DNA from: Deltaproteobacteria bacterium
GTDB lineage: Bacteria > Desulfobacterota > Desulfomonilia > UBA1062
Assembly: GCA_018436855.1 (NCBI GenBank)
Contig: JAHDKO010000042.1
Span: 1-60,466 of the forward strand
Direction of reading: 5' to 3'
Length of the DNA: 60,466 nt
In this document: positions 52,054 through 60,466 of the stretch, in pieces
Numbering within the stretch: position 1 is the stretch's first letter
Layout of the letters: the number at the start of each line of letters is the position of its first letter
The notes under the pieces: generated by a model
The model's database searches: none
What the model was told of the DNA's origin: nothing
Seen by the model: the letters and a program-made list of their open reading frames with translations, nothing else
Made by a program: the position numbers and the translations under genes

Positions 52054-53091
52054 TCAGAAGACGTGTACAGTGGACGACTTGAACGAGAGACTGACACTCA
52101 TGCCGCTGTCCAACCCCAGATCGACCGCCGAGCCTTTGGTTACAAGCGACCGGAACGTCAGGTCGTGCACCTCGATATGCACCTCGTAGAGGAAGCCCTG
52201 GTCCACGATGCCCCTGATCACGCCGGCAAAGGAGTTGCGCATGCTCGAATCCAGGGGTTTCAGGCTGATCACGATATCCTCGGGCCTGATGGCTATGTAG
52301 CCGTTTCCGTTGCCGTGACGTTTCGCCACCTCGACCGAGACGGCGCCCACCTGTGCAATGTTCCCGCTGAACGTTGCCGGAAAGACGTTCTTCATGCCCA
52401 CGAAATCGGCCACAAAAGAGGTCACAGGCCTCTGGAAGATGTCTTTTATGGTACCGGTCTGTACGATCGAGCCGCTGTTCATGACGGCTGCCTGGGTTGC
52501 AAGCGTCAGCGCTTCCGAAAAGTCGTGCGTGACCATAAAGAAGGTGATGCCCAGCGAGCGGTGAATCTGTCTGAGCAGCTGCCTGATCTCTTCCCTGAAG
52601 TTCTGGTCCAGGGCTGAGAGCGGCTCGTCGAGGAGAACCACCCGGGGCTCGACGATGAGGGACCGCGCCAGCGCCGCCCTCTGGAGCTCGCCTCCGCTCA
52701 AGGTGTCCGGGTGCCTTTTCAGCAGGTGGGATATACCCAGGTCATTCACGAGCCGCTCGAAGCGCTTCCGGGCTGTGTGCCGGTCGTGCCGGTGATAGCG
52801 CAGGCCGTAGGTGATGTTGTGCTCGATGGTGAGGTGGGGAAACAGGGCGTAGTCCTGATACATGATGCCCACGCCGCGTTTCTCCGGGGGAAGCCGGGTT
52901 GTGTCGCGGCCGTCGATGACGATGCTCCCGTCCAGGACGGGGACCAGCCCGGCGAGGGCCTCCAGCAGCACGGTCTTGCCGGCCCCCGTGGGGCCCATGA
53001 GCACGAAAAAGCCACTGTCCTCGATGGTGAGGTCGATGTTTTTCAGCTGGAATTCTCCGAGGTGGACCTTGAGGTTTCTGATTTCGATCAT
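52054..53091 (-). CDS. wtpC: Tungstate/molybdate ABC transporter ATP-binding protein
   Basis: 345 residues from the ATG at 53091. Walker A GPTGAGKTVLL near 36, Q-loop MYQDYALFPH, signature TLSGGELQRAALARSL and Walker B VVLLDEPLSALD are present. A C-terminal TOBE-like part (from about 240) holds YIAIRPEDIVISL. It energises uptake of an oxyanion delivered by WtpA. Its ATG overlaps the stop of wtpB (ATGA). Confidence 0.88.
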   Translation of the reverse strand: MIEIRNLKVHLGEFQLKNIDLTIEDSGFFVLMGPTGAGKTVLLEALAGLVPVLDGSIVIDGRDTTRLPPEKRGVGIMYQDYALFPHLTIEHNITYGLRYHRHDRHTARKRFERLVNDLGISHLLKRHPDTLSGGELQRAALARSLIVEPRVVLLDEPLSALDQNFREEIRQLLRQIHRSLGITFFMVTHDFSEALTLATQAAVMNSGSIVQTGTIKDIFQRPVTSFVADFVGMKNVFPATFSGNIAQVGAVSVEVAKRHGNGNGYIAIRPEDIVISLKPLDSSMRNSFAGVIRGIVDQGFLYEVHIEVHDLTFRSLVTKGSAVDLGLDSGMSVSLSFKSSTVHVF

Positions 53092-53873
53092 GATGTCTTC
53101 TTCCCGGGGAGTGCGAGGATTCTCAGCAGCAGGAAAAGCGTCAGGCACACGAGCACCAGCCACACGGCTACGGGCTGGGAATACTTGAGGCCATAGCCCT
53201 CGTAGCGCTCATAGATGAGCACGGGCGCGATCATCGGATGGTAGGCAACCACCACAACGGCCCCGAACTCGCTGATGGCGCGCGCGCAGCACATGATGAA
53301 CCCGACCAGGACGCTCCGCCAGGCAAGGGGGAGCGTGACCCGGGCAAATGTGCTCCACATGGATGCGCCCAGGCTCCGCGATACGTTCTCCAGCCGGGGC
53401 GAGATGGCCTCGATGCCCGACTTGAGCGCATTGATATAAAAAGGCATGCCCACGAAGGTGAGAACGACGATGATCCCGGTGGTGCTGCCCATGATCCTGA
53501 TACCGAGCTCGCTCATGAAGTTTCCCAGCCAGTGGTTCCTGCCGGCCACGCTCAGGATGGCGATCCCGACCACGGGGTGCGGTATCACGATGGGCAGGTC
53601 GATGATGCCCTCGATGACGTGCTTTCCCCTGAACTGAGACCGGGCGAGCACATAGGCAAGCGGGGTCCCAATCACGAAGGATATGCAGGCGGCCGAGAGG
53701 GCCGTGGTTATGCTCAGCCGGATCGAACGCACGACCGCGGGGTCGTGGAGGGTCTCCTTGAGCATGGCGCCGGAGGGAGCCGTGAGCATCTCCATGAGCG
53801 GCAGAAGGATGAATGCCAGGACCATGATGCCGCAGGATACCGACACCCAGTAAAACGGCTCCCTCCTCACCAT
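53088..53873 (-). CDS. wtpB: Tungstate/molybdate ABC transporter permease
   Basis: 261 residues with about six membrane helices. LAYVLARSQFRGKHVIEGIIDLPIVIPHPVVGIAIL and the EAA-like loop SRSLGASMWSTFARVTLPLAWRSVLVGF mark the ModB/WtpB type. It is 11 bases downstream of the binding-protein gene and overlaps the ATPase gene by 4 bases. Confidence 0.9.
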   Translation of the reverse strand: MVRREPFYWVSVSCGIMVLAFILLPLMEMLTAPSGAMLKETLHDPAVVRSIRLSITTALSAACISFVIGTPLAYVLARSQFRGKHVIEGIIDLPIVIPHPVVGIAILSVAGRNHWLGNFMSELGIRIMGSTTGIIVVLTFVGMPFYINALKSGIEAISPRLENVSRSLGASMWSTFARVTLPLAWRSVLVGFIMCCARAISEFGAVVVVAYHPMIAPVLIYERYEGYGLKYSQPVAVWLVLVCLTLFLLLRILALPGKKTS

Positions 53874-53884
53874 GACGATCGCCT

Positions 53885-54874
53885 CTAGTCCCTGACCTCG
53901 ACGAGGCCTTTCAGCTCATCGGGCAGAAGGGCCTTCATCTCGGCACTGGGTACCCGTCCCGGAACAAAGGGAGGCTGGCCCTGGTCCGCAAGGACCTTCA
54001 TCCCGCCTTCGGGGTCGAGCATGTACGCGAGAAAGGCAACGGCCGCCTCCCTGTTCGGTGCATTCTTGATAAGGGTGACCCCATAGGTGACCGATTCACC
54101 CTTCATGTCCATGAACTCACCGGGCTTCTTGCCCGTAACCTTGACCACGGCCTGCGAATAGAACGGATCGAGCTGGTAGTTGCCCAGGTTGATCTTCTCG
54201 GGAAGAACCACATACTTCAGCCCGTGCTGCACCGCCACGGAGAGGTATTCCCACGCATAGTCCATATTCGCGCTCTGGAGCAGCGATATGAGCTCGACCG
54301 ACTTGGGTCTGACGTTCTCCAGCGGGCGGTTCGCGAGCATGGCATCATACAGACCGGGCTTGCCGTAGTGCTTCTCTGCAAGCTGGAGCACCATGAGGGA
54401 ACGGTACCCGCAGGGGTCGAGGTTCGGATCCGAGTGGCCCCAGATGACGCCTTTTTCCTGAAGGATATCGAACCAGTTGTCTGTATTGATCTTTTCCGCG
54501 AACCTGCTCTTATCCGTGTAGCAGAGCACGAGCTGATTGGTGGCGAACCGGATGTTCCAGTCGGCGTACGCGGGGATGAGAAGCTTGTCGATCACCTTGA
54601 AATCAGCGGACGCCATGATGTCGCACGGCCGGTTGAGGTCGGTGACCTTGCGCGCCGCGGCCTGGCTGCCGCTCGGCTCGCGCTGCAGGTCCACGTCCGG
54701 ATATTTGGCCTCGAAGGCCTTCTCCATGGCCTCGAAAGGCATGGTCAGACTTCCCGCGTGGAACATGACCACGACCCCCTTCGGTTCTGCCAGGGCATGA
54801 GGTGTTGCCACGAATGTTAAGACACCCAAGGCTGTGAAAAACAGGCAAGCCTTCTGAATAAAAGTAGTTTTCAT
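53885..54874 (-). CDS. wtpA: Tungstate-binding periplasmic protein
   Basis: 329 residues with a signal peptide ([20 protein letters not shown] to ALA). The mature part shows [75 protein letters not shown] and [14 protein letters not shown]. These match the archaeal-type WtpA/TupA group. WtpA binds tungstate and molybdate in an octahedral site. First gene of wtpABC on the minus strand. Confidence 0.88.
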   Translation of the reverse strand: MKTTFIQKACLFFTALGVLTFVATPHALAEPKGVVVMFHAGSLTMPFEAMEKAFEAKYPDVDLQREPSGSQAAARKVTDLNRPCDIMASADFKVIDKLLIPAYADWNIRFATNQLVLCYTDKSRFAEKINTDNWFDILQEKGVIWGHSDPNLDPCGYRSLMVLQLAEKHYGKPGLYDAMLANRPLENVRPKSVELISLLQSANMDYAWEYLSVAVQHGLKYVVLPEKINLGNYQLDPFYSQAVVKVTGKKPGEFMDMKGESVTYGVTLIKNAPNREAAVAFLAYMLDPEGGMKVLADQGQPPFVPGRVPSAEMKALLPDELKGLVEVRD

Positions 54875-54967
54875 AATCCATTCTCCTCTTTATTTTTTTT
54901 GAAAAACCCTTTTGTATCCTTTGGTATGGAAAACATGACGGCGCCGTTCGTGTGACGCATGCCTCCT

Positions 54968-55813
54968 TCATGCAGGGGTCTGTTCCGTATCCCAGTATAC
55001 CAGGGCGGTTCGCACGCCTTTGGGCCATACGTACCTGCCTCCGGTGAGTTCGAGCCTCCTTTCCAGGAGACTGTGGAGAAACCTGTCGTGGGAATCGTCT
55101 TCACTCAGCCCGAGCCTGCGTTTGACATCAACGAGGGCTTCATCGATGCTTTCGTGGGTCCAGGGTGCCCGTTCTCCGGCGTCCTCCATGAGCACGTTCG
55201 GGCAGAGGCCCATCTGCATCAGCGCGTTATAGGCGATCTGGAAATTGGGGCTGTCATAGGGATGGCCCCAGACACGCATGGCCGCCTCTGCCATGACCCC
55301 GTCGATGACAGGCATCTTCATGAGGAGAAAGCAGGTTTTCTCTGTCACCTCCTCCATACGCGAGATGAACCTCCTGAAGTCGGGATAGCCGTACATGGCG
55401 TGCGAGCACAGGGAGAAATCGCACAAACCCGGATCTGCCTCCGGCCATTTTTCCCGGATGATATCCACGTTGATCAACCCCAGGTCACGGATGTTTCGCT
55501 CCAGGATCGACGCCATGGACTCCGATGGCTCCACGGCAATCACCCTGCCTGCATCCGGCGCCATGATACAGGTCCATGCGCCGGTCCCGGCGCCGATGTC
55601 CAGGACCGTGGCTCCCGGATTCGCCTTGAGCTTTTCCAGGACGAAGCTCCTGCTCGAATCAGGCCTGGCCCAGCGCTTCTTCACATTTTCGTCAAAGCGT
55701 GCCGCGCGGTCTTTCCATACATCCCTTTTCCTCAGAGAACTGTCTTTATGAGATTTTTCATGCTCCTCAACGATCTGTCTCCAGAGAAGCAGCCAGTCGG
55801 TTATTGGTTCCAT
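54968..55813 (-). CDS. SAM-dependent methyltransferase, class I
   Basis: 281 residues; GAGGAAACC before the ATG. WKDRAARFDENVKKRWARPD starts the protein, VLDIGAGTGAWTCIMAP is motif I (near 70) and VIAVEPSESMASIL the ribose loop. DFSLCSHAMYGYPDFRRFI is motif IV-like. A nearly identical arrangement is common beside Mo/W transporters and corrinoid or metal genes in deltaproteobacteria. Substrate unknown. Confidence 0.8.
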   Translation of the reverse strand: MEPITDWLLLWRQIVEEHEKSHKDSSLRKRDVWKDRAARFDENVKKRWARPDSSRSFVLEKLKANPGATVLDIGAGTGAWTCIMAPDAGRVIAVEPSESMASILERNIRDLGLINVDIIREKWPEADPGLCDFSLCSHAMYGYPDFRRFISRMEEVTEKTCFLLMKMPVIDGVMAEAAMRVWGHPYDSPNFQIAYNALMQMGLCPNVLMEDAGERAPWTHESIDEALVDVKRRLGLSEDDSHDRFLHSLLERRLELTGGRYVWPKGVRTALVYWDTEQTPA

Positions 55814-56205
55814 GGTTTCCTCCAGCAGGAGTTTGGTCTTTTCACTCTTGAGCGCCCGGCGCGAAACGACCGGGTGAGCCGTGATATTCGATCCACCCTC
55901 TCAAAGTCCCCCCGGGCATGCGCCCCGATGCCCCGGGGAGAGGGGGTCGTGGTCGGCCGGGGGTTACGAGATAAAAGAGCGACCCGACCGATACGGACGT
56001 TCACTGCCGCCGCTCTGACGTAAACTTTGCGCCGGCGGCTTGTATGCCTGAAAGTATGGAGCAAGTTATATGCAATATCAAGCACAAAACTATTCCTGAT
56101 CTCCATGATTGTTCAAATCACGGTTGTATGTTATTTCATATATAATTTAAACATATCAGGTGATCGTCACGGTCGTCAGAGGATATTCACGAAAAGGGGC
56201 AAACA
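55814..56205. other. Divergent intergenic region, no gene seen
   Basis: 392 bases between the methyltransferase and the molybdopterin-domain-like gene. The last 100 bases are AT-rich with a TATAAT near 56143-56148, which could be the -10 box for the gene at 56206; no good -35 is present. A GC-rich inverted stretch (CCCCCGGG...CCCCGGGG) lies near 55905-55940. Confidence 0.4.
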
Positions 56206-57267
56206 ATGAAGATATGGCACGGCGTCGTCTACATCATGGCACTGGCGGTCGCGGTATTCATCGTTTATCGGACCACCCATCACGATTATTACAACGCAGT
56301 CACGGTCACGGGAGCCACACCGCTCGCAACGGTCCGGACCGTGCCCCGGGGCGTCGGGCTCGAGATCACCGGGAGGGTGAAGCAGCCCTACCGGTTCTCG
56401 ACATCCAGCCTGCGGGCCTTTGCCACCACGAGGATACGGACAAGGGAGATCTCGGCCCGGGGCCATTTCCAGGGTGCATACATCTACGTGGGAATTCCGG
56501 TCTTCAATATCCTCGAAGGGGTGGCTCCGTCGTTCCCCGAGGGTTCGCCCAGAGACTTTCCCACGGATTTTCTCGTCACCTTTGTGTCAGGCTCCGGGGA
56601 CAAGGTGGTGTTCAGCTACGGAGAGATCCTCATGGCTGATGATAATTCGCCCGTCACACTGGCGTTTCACCGGGAAGAGCTGCTGCCCACCAAGGATCCC
56701 CAAAGCTATACCCTCAACATGCGCAAAGACCCTCTTGCAGGGCTCCGGCTCATTGCGCCCCGGGATGCCGACACGGCCAGGTACCTCGACAATGTGACCT
56801 CCATCGTTTTCTCGGTGCCCGATGTGGACGAGAAACGGCTTCCTCCGCGCAGGAGGGGGTTTGAATGCACACCCGATGCAATAACGATCATCGATGGCCA
56901 AAAGACCTATGCCGCAAGCATCCAGGATGTCGCGCGTGCGCCCCTTGCCACGTGGGTCAAGGTGGGTCACGGGCAGGGCTTCAAGGGTATATCGACCGTG
57001 GAAGGCTACGATCTCGGTTCTTTCATCGAAAGGAATATCCCCGGGTTCTGTCATGACGACCTGTTTCTGTTCGTTTCCTGCGACGGGTACCGGTGCCTTT
57101 TTTCCGGAAGGGAGATCTTCGCCACACCGAGCGGCAAGGCGATGATCCTGATCGACACCGTGGAAGGCTCTCCCCGCACGGGGAGCATGATGCTCGCCTG
57201 CACCGATGACTACTTTATCGACAGGAGCATCTGGGGGATATCGCACCTGCTCGTTGTCAGGCAGTGA
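56206..57267 (+). CDS. Exported or membrane-anchored protein resembling sulfite-oxidase molybdopterin-binding domains (two tandem parts)
   Basis: 353 residues. An N-terminal helix (VVYIMALAVAVFIVYRT, 7-23) anchors or exports it. Residues 45-160 (GLEITGRVKQPYRFSTSSLRAF and GAYIYVGIPVFNILEGV, then FLVTFVSGSGDKVVFSYGEILM) and 220-340 (FKGISTVEGYDLGSFIERN, then LFLFVSCDGYRCLFSGREIF) look like two related beta-rich units. The resemblance is to the oxidoreductase molybdopterin-binding fold. The conserved cofactor cysteine of that fold is not obvious, so it may bind rather than catalyse. It stands next to the wtpABC operon, divergent. Confidence 0.55.
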   Translation: MKIWHGVVYIMALAVAVFIVYRTTHHDYYNAVTVTGATPLATVRTVPRGVGLEITGRVKQPYRFSTSSLRAFATTRIRTREISARGHFQGAYIYVGIPVFNILEGVAPSFPEGSPRDFPTDFLVTFVSGSGDKVVFSYGEILMADDNSPVTLAFHREELLPTKDPQSYTLNMRKDPLAGLRLIAPRDADTARYLDNVTSIVFSVPDVDEKRLPPRRRGFECTPDAITIIDGQKTYAASIQDVARAPLATWVKVGHGQGFKGISTVEGYDLGSFIERNIPGFCHDDLFLFVSCDGYRCLFSGREIFATPSGKAMILIDTVEGSPRTGSMMLACTDDYFIDRSIWGISHLLVVRQ

Positions 57268-57451
57268 CTTCAAGCAAGAGTATGGTGAAAGCCCCCGGTC
57301 ATGAGCGGGACCTGGCGGGACTACCTCGCCGGGAAAGGCATGTCCGCATCCTGATGAACGAACCGGATGTGCCCGAGCCGGTTGCCGGAGAAGACAGACG
57401 AACCGAAAGGGCGGATGGTGCGGAGAAAAGTGCGGGGAAGCGGTGTATCGG

Positions 57452-57477
57452 GCACCCCGCTGTCTTCAACGGGGTGC
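57452..57477. terminator. GC-rich hairpin between convergent genes
   Basis: GCACCCCG (57452-57459) and CGGGGTGC (57470-57477) form an 8-bp perfect stem with a 10-base loop. It lies between the ends of the 56206 gene (plus) and the helicase gene (minus) and could terminate both. No T-run on either side. Confidence 0.45.
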
Positions 57478-57532
57478 GTGGGTCAAATCAGAATGTCAGC
57501 CGGGTTAGACCGGGCTGAACAGAACTGCGGCT

Positions 57533-58744
57533 TTAGCGTGACGCGTGCGCGCTCTTCTTCTCCCGTGGGCGGAATCTTTTGCGGTTGCCTCGGGAGGGTC
57601 TCTGCGCCCTGCTCTTGTCCTCGGCATACATGCTCTCCTCCGGCCAGATGACCGGGATTTTCATGTCGAGGTACTTCTCGATCGACTCCAGGGCGTAGAC
57701 ATAGCGTTCGCAGGCCAGTGACACGGCCTTTCCCTGCTTGCCCGCCCGGGCGGTCCTGCCGATCCGGTGGACATAGTCCTCGCAGTCTTCCGGCAGATCG
57801 TAGTTGATGACCAGATCGAGATCGTCCACGTGCAGGCCTCGGGAGGCGACGTTCGTTGCCACCAGGAGGCGGATCCTGCCCGACTTGATGCCCTCGATCA
57901 CCTTGAGCCGATCCTTCTGGGGGAGATCGCCGGTGATGAAGTCGCAGTCCAGCCCGTTTCGCTTGAGCCGGCGCGCGATATCGACCGTGGTCTGCTTCAT
58001 GTTGGTGAAGATCAGACAGTTCTTCGGTTGCTCCTGGGCCAGGACTCCCAGGAGGAGAGGAAATTTCTCTTCATTGCTCACGTGATAGAGCTCCTGGGTG
58101 ACCGTGTCCACGGTGAGGTGCTCCGGGGCGATCTCGACCTCGGCAGGCTCGTTCATGAACCGCCATGCGAGCTCCTTGACCAGGAAGCTCAAGGTCGCGC
58201 TGAACAGCATGGTCTGGCGCTTGTCCGCAGGAGGCATGGCGCGGAGCATCTTCCTCAGGTCGGGGATGAAACCCATGTCGAAGAGGCGGTCCGCCTCGTC
58301 GATCACCACAATGCCCACATCCCTGAAATTCAGCCTGCGGGACTGGTGAAAGTCCAGGAGCCTGCCCGGGGTGCCCACGATGATCGTCGCGCCCTCCTTG
58401 AGCTGCCGCTCCTGGGTCTTGTACCCCACGCCGCCGTAGATGCAGGCAACCTTGTAGTCGAGGTGCGCTCCCAGCAGCTCTGCCTCCTTTTCCACCTGGG
58501 TGGCGAGCTCCCGAGTGGGAACGATGATGAGCGCCTTCTTTCCCTTGAGGTGGCGCAGGGTCTTGAAGATGGTGATGAGATACGCTGCAGTCTTTCCGGT
58601 CCCGGTCTGGGACTGGGCGCACACATCGATCCCGTTCAGACTGTGTTTGAATGTGGCTTCCTGTACCGGTGTGCATTCGGTGAAGCCGGCGTCGCGGATT
58701 CCAAGCAGAACCCGTTCGTCAAGTGGTAACTCGGTAAATTGCAT
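57533..58744 (-). CDS. DEAD-box ATP-dependent RNA helicase (RhlB/RhlE-like)
   Basis: 403 residues. Q motif F-ECTPVQ, motif I AQSQTGTGKTAAYL, Ia PTRELATQV, motif II VVIDEADRLFDMGF, motif III FSATLS and motif VI HRIGRTARAGKQG are all intact. A basic C-terminal tail (RPSRGNRKRFRPREKKSAHASR) would bind RNA. It unwinds short RNA duplexes in decay or ribosome assembly. It stands alone. Confidence 0.93.
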   Translation of the reverse strand: MQFTELPLDERVLLGIRDAGFTECTPVQEATFKHSLNGIDVCAQSQTGTGKTAAYLITIFKTLRHLKGKKALIIVPTRELATQVEKEAELLGAHLDYKVACIYGGVGYKTQERQLKEGATIIVGTPGRLLDFHQSRRLNFRDVGIVVIDEADRLFDMGFIPDLRKMLRAMPPADKRQTMLFSATLSFLVKELAWRFMNEPAEVEIAPEHLTVDTVTQELYHVSNEEKFPLLLGVLAQEQPKNCLIFTNMKQTTVDIARRLKRNGLDCDFITGDLPQKDRLKVIEGIKSGRIRLLVATNVASRGLHVDDLDLVINYDLPEDCEDYVHRIGRTARAGKQGKAVSLACERYVYALESIEKYLDMKIPVIWPEESMYAEDKSRAQRPSRGNRKRFRPREKKSAHASR

Positions 58745-58910
58745 TCAGACTCCTTGGTAGGAAATGTTAAGTTGCTATCGACAAATTGTACCTGATTTCA
58801 TGAACAATTTTCTGTTTCGTTCAGGAACATTACCATATCCGACTGGAATGTCAAGTCAAAAAACAGCATAAAGGCAGCGCAGGGCTTTTCAGTACCCGTC
58901 TGCGGTGTGT

Positions 58911-60137
58911 TCAGACGGAAGACCAGAGCCACAGGGTCAGGGCTGCGACAGCAAGGGTCAGCACCGTGACGATGACTCCCGTGGGGGCATGATCGCGCCA
59001 GCTGATGCGGATACCGTGAGCAGCCGCAGATTCCACCACGATGATGTTCGCGATGCTGCCGACGATCAGGAGGTTGCCTGCAAAGGTGCTGCTCAGCGCC
59101 AGGACCGGACCGGCAAAGGGGTGGCTCGCAACGGGCAGCAGGAGCATGGTGGCGGGAACATTGGATACGGCGTTGCTGAGCAGGACCGTGATGGAAAAGA
59201 GCCATCCCGGATGTGCGAGATCGATTCCCCGCCCGAGCAGCCCGCTCACCACCAGCTCGGGCACACCGGTCCGGGCGAGGGCGTGATTGACGACGAAGAG
59301 TCCGCAAAAGAGCACCAGGACCTGCCAGTCAACCAGGCCCAGCATGGTGCGCGAATGCAGTTTGCGGCTCATGAGGAGAAGGCCAGCGGCCGCCAGTGCC
59401 GCGATGTCCCTCGGCAGGCCGGTGAAGAGAAAGATGACGAAGAGCAGTCCGGCTATGGACAGGGCCTTGAACGACTCCCAGCCGTTCCACGGCTGGAGGT
59501 CGCCGGAGAGCTCCTCCGGGCAGCCTTCTCCGTTGTGCCACCGCGTACGGTACTGCCAGGTAATGACCGTCCAGATGATCGCCAGGCCCAGGAGCGAGGG
59601 GATACCGGCCATGATGAGATATCCGGAGAAAGAGAGCCTCAGTGTCTGGCCGATGAGGATGTTCTGCGGATTTCCGATCAGGGTGGCGGCGGAACCGACA
59701 TTTGCCGCGCATGCAATTGCCAGGAGATAGGGCACCGGGTCGAGCCTGCGGCGTCTGCAGGTCTGAATGAGAACCGGCGGCAGCGCCAGGCAGACGATGT
59801 CGTTCATGAACACTGCCGAGAGCACGCCGGTGAGGAGTATGACCGCGGCCAGGAGCAGGGAAGGCGATGTCTTCAGAGAAGTCACGGCCTCCGCGGTCCG
59901 GGTGTAGAACCCTCCCAGACGCAGCTGCGCGGAGATCACCATGAAGGCGAACAGCAGGGTGATCGTGGAGAGGTCGATGGACTTTGCAGCCTGGCTCAGG
60001 CTCAGGGCGCCCCCCGCGATGAGCGCGATGGCGCCCAGCAGGGCCACTCCGGTCCGATCGAGCTGAAGTCGCGGGAGCCTTCCCAGCAGCATACCGATGT
60101 ACACCACGATGAAGACAGCCACCACCGCCTGCGCCAT
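58911..60137 (-). CDS. ArsB/SLC13/CitM-family ion transporter
   Basis: 408 residues with about 10-11 membrane helices. FAFMVISAQLRLGGFYTRTAE, FMNDIVCLALPPVLIQTCRR (the conserved N-D-polar loop), AANVGSAATLIGNPQNILIG and SNAVSNVPATMLLLPVA are the family's repeated hairpin motifs. Members carry arsenite, sodium/dicarboxylate or Na+/H+. No ars operon genes are nearby, so the substrate is open. Confidence 0.85.
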   Translation of the reverse strand: MAQAVVAVFIVVYIGMLLGRLPRLQLDRTGVALLGAIALIAGGALSLSQAAKSIDLSTITLLFAFMVISAQLRLGGFYTRTAEAVTSLKTSPSLLLAAVILLTGVLSAVFMNDIVCLALPPVLIQTCRRRRLDPVPYLLAIACAANVGSAATLIGNPQNILIGQTLRLSFSGYLIMAGIPSLLGLAIIWTVITWQYRTRWHNGEGCPEELSGDLQPWNGWESFKALSIAGLLFVIFLFTGLPRDIAALAAAGLLLMSRKLHSRTMLGLVDWQVLVLFCGLFVVNHALARTGVPELVVSGLLGRGIDLAHPGWLFSITVLLSNAVSNVPATMLLLPVASHPFAGPVLALSSTFAGNLLIVGSIANIIVVESAAAHGIRISWRDHAPTGVIVTVLTLAVAALTLWLWSSV

Positions 60138-60466
60138 GGGCGCACATTATTCCAGTCGCCGGGCGAGTGCAATACCGAAATTCAAAGGATATTTCATGGA
60201 TGAGAGGGGGCGGAAGAATCCGCTCTTCCTGGAAAACGAGCCGGAAGGGTAATGATCGATCACCCACTCGGTGCCGATCGGAACTCGCCCTGGAAGGTCG
60301 GGGAGAGGGAAATGTGAACCCGTCCCAATACTGTTCGGCATAAGAAATGCGTAAGAGATGCGAGCTGGCCGAAGTAATCTGAGAGGGGAAGATCAAGGGA
60401 TGGCACAGTCACAGGAGTATGGAAGCGATACAGGATATGTGACAAGGGATGCGGACATAGGAATCC
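60138..60466. other. Right-edge region, no gene supported
   Basis: 329 bases. No open frame with a credible start or family likeness was seen in either direction. The purine-rich run at 60200-60470 may be the beginning of a structured leader of a gene beyond the window. Confidence 0.4.

Noticed and set aside
58911..60137. Arsenite efflux pump (arsB) as a firm name
   Set aside because: The ArsB-like motifs are shared with the SLC13/CitM group and no ars regulator or reductase lies near, so only the superfamily is claimed.

Overview
The window is about 60 kb of GC-rich, densely packed DNA and looks like the chromosome of a strictly anaerobic bacterium of the former Deltaproteobacteria (Desulfobacterota type). 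The signs are oxygen-sensitive 2-hydroxyacyl-CoA dehydratase genes with their activator, many small ferredoxins and Fe-S ATPases, radical SAM enzymes, a tungstate transporter, orange-protein (ORP)-type operons under sigma-54 control, and a TonB system (Gram-negative envelope). No rRNA, tRNA, CRISPR array, transposase, integrase or phage gene was recognised.

Layout. 1-6.2 kb: a 2-hydroxyacid/CoA module with a CoA-transferase (cut by the left edge), a LarA-type nickel racemase, two 2-hydroxyacyl-CoA dehydratase subunits, an SDR dehydrogenase and the ATP-dependent activator. 6.5-20 kb: two ORP-like gene clusters, mostly on the minus strand. They encode MinD/Mrp P-loop ATPases with ferredoxin or NifU domains, several NifX/ORP-type cofactor-binding proteins, DUF5320-like small proteins, a dicluster ferredoxin, a TrmO-like protein and two paralogous PAS-AAA-Fis sigma-54 activators. 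I found -24/-12 promoters before three of these transcription units, and a fourth 28 kb away before a 31-residue ferredoxin. A palindrome TGCA-N3-TGCA lies about 107-147 bp upstream of three of the four predicted starts.

20-24 kb: two tandem long-chain acyl-CoA synthetase paralogues. 24-29.5 kb: gatC-gatA-gatB-pncB-mtnA, an operon whose last four genes are linked by ATGA overlaps. 29.7-31.7 kb: a methyltransferase and a ferredoxin-domain protein. 32-42.2 kb: a TonB receptor, then exbB-exbD-tonB, ABC ATPase, binding protein, permease, a large two-part radical SAM protein, a second binding protein and a THEP1-like NTPase. Most junctions overlap by 4 bp. This looks like an uptake-and-processing system for a metal chelate or tetrapyrrole-like ligand that I cannot name.

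42.2-46.1 kb: a Mop/TOBE oxyanion-binding protein, a CoA-disulfide-reductase-like flavoprotein, a J-domain protein, a methyltransferase and a DUF89 protein. 46.5-51.9 kb: the mini-ferredoxin, then a PLP enzyme, an MBL-fold protein, a NUDIX hydrolase, a flavodoxin, an FAD oxidoreductase and a transglutaminase-like protein in one direction. 52-60 kb: wtpABC tungstate transporter, a methyltransferase, an exported protein with sulfite-oxidase-like molybdopterin-domain resemblance, a DEAD-box helicase and an ArsB/SLC13-type transporter.

A dispersed repeat of about 50-110 bp occurs three times between genes (13.3, 17.4 and 52.0 kb). Assignments are from reading translations and motifs by eye; no database search was run.
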